Below are positions 13,462-13,481 of a stretch of 13,481 nucleotides of DNA, piece after piece. Source of the stretch: JBAYVY01 sp041674345 (GTDB lineage: Bacteria > Planctomycetota > Phycisphaerae > Phycisphaerales > Zrk34); assembly GCA_041674345.1 (NCBI GenBank), contig JBAYVY010000055.1, forward strand, positions 1 through 13,481. Direction: 5' to 3'. Positions within the stretch are counted from its first letter, which is position 1. Each line of letters starts with the position of its first letter. The translations under genes were made by a program, and so were the position numbers. The notes below the pieces were generated by a model. It saw only the letters and a list, made by a program, of their open reading frames with translations. It had not been told where the DNA came from and ran no database searches.

Positions 13462-13481
13462 ATGGCGGCACGGACGACACG
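13462..13481 (+). CDS. Start of an unidentified gene, cut by the window edge
   Basis: An ATG at 13462 follows AAGGAGG (13448-13454) with a 7-nt gap, the strongest ribosome binding site in the window. Only the first residues, MAARTTR, are visible. No function can be given. The gene is divergent from typA. Confidence 0.6.

Overview
The window is GC-rich bacterial DNA carrying mostly housekeeping genes, punctuated by an unusual density of short repeats. The mix suggests a planctomycete, most likely Phycisphaerae-like. The pointers are a phoH / pgpH / ybeY / corC cluster, a DUF3568-like lipoprotein, TACAAT or TATAAT boxes close to start codons, and palindromic REP-like elements of a kind I associate with Planctomycetota. 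The phylum is an inference of moderate confidence. I see no rRNA, tRNA or CRISPR array.

Layout. On the left, cinA and a small lipoprotein gene read leftward. A divergent region separates them from a rightward cluster: phoH (TTG start preferred), a small ORF whose 3' half looks repeat-derived, pgpH (7TM-HD phosphodiesterase), a lower-GC gene for a probable EVE-HNH endonuclease, a 229-bp inverted pair of REP-like units, ybeY, and corC. Converging on corC from the right is a leftward group: lysC (aspartate kinase), a VapB-like antitoxin and a PIN toxin gene that has lost its middle. typA/bipA lies upstream, also leftward. A new rightward gene starts at the right edge, with a strong ribosome binding site and only 20 bases visible.

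How it fits together. PhoH and YbeY recur together in RNA metabolism and ribosome maturation. PgpH-type HD proteins hydrolyse c-di-AMP, and CorC-type CBS membrane proteins are linked to divalent-cation homeostasis. The endonuclease gene sits inside this cluster, 32 nt after pgpH with its own good ribosome binding site, and looks like a later arrival that uses housekeeping transcription. ybeY appears to have regained its own promoter downstream of the insertion.

The most striking signal is not a gene. Seven gene-boundary loci (85-133, 1382-1440, 1837-1968, 3206-3233, 7626-7689, 11297-11410, 13253-13280) carry degenerate tandem repeats with the same 7-bp period but different words. At four of them the words also occur in inverted orientation; three of these form clear hairpins and 1837-1968 is looser. 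The arrays supply the stop codon of cinA and part of the N-terminus of the lipoprotein. Palindromic repeats also appear to be inserted in frame inside ybeY (twice) and corC (once). This resembles the heptameric STRR repeats of cyanobacteria, but with a hairpin architecture.
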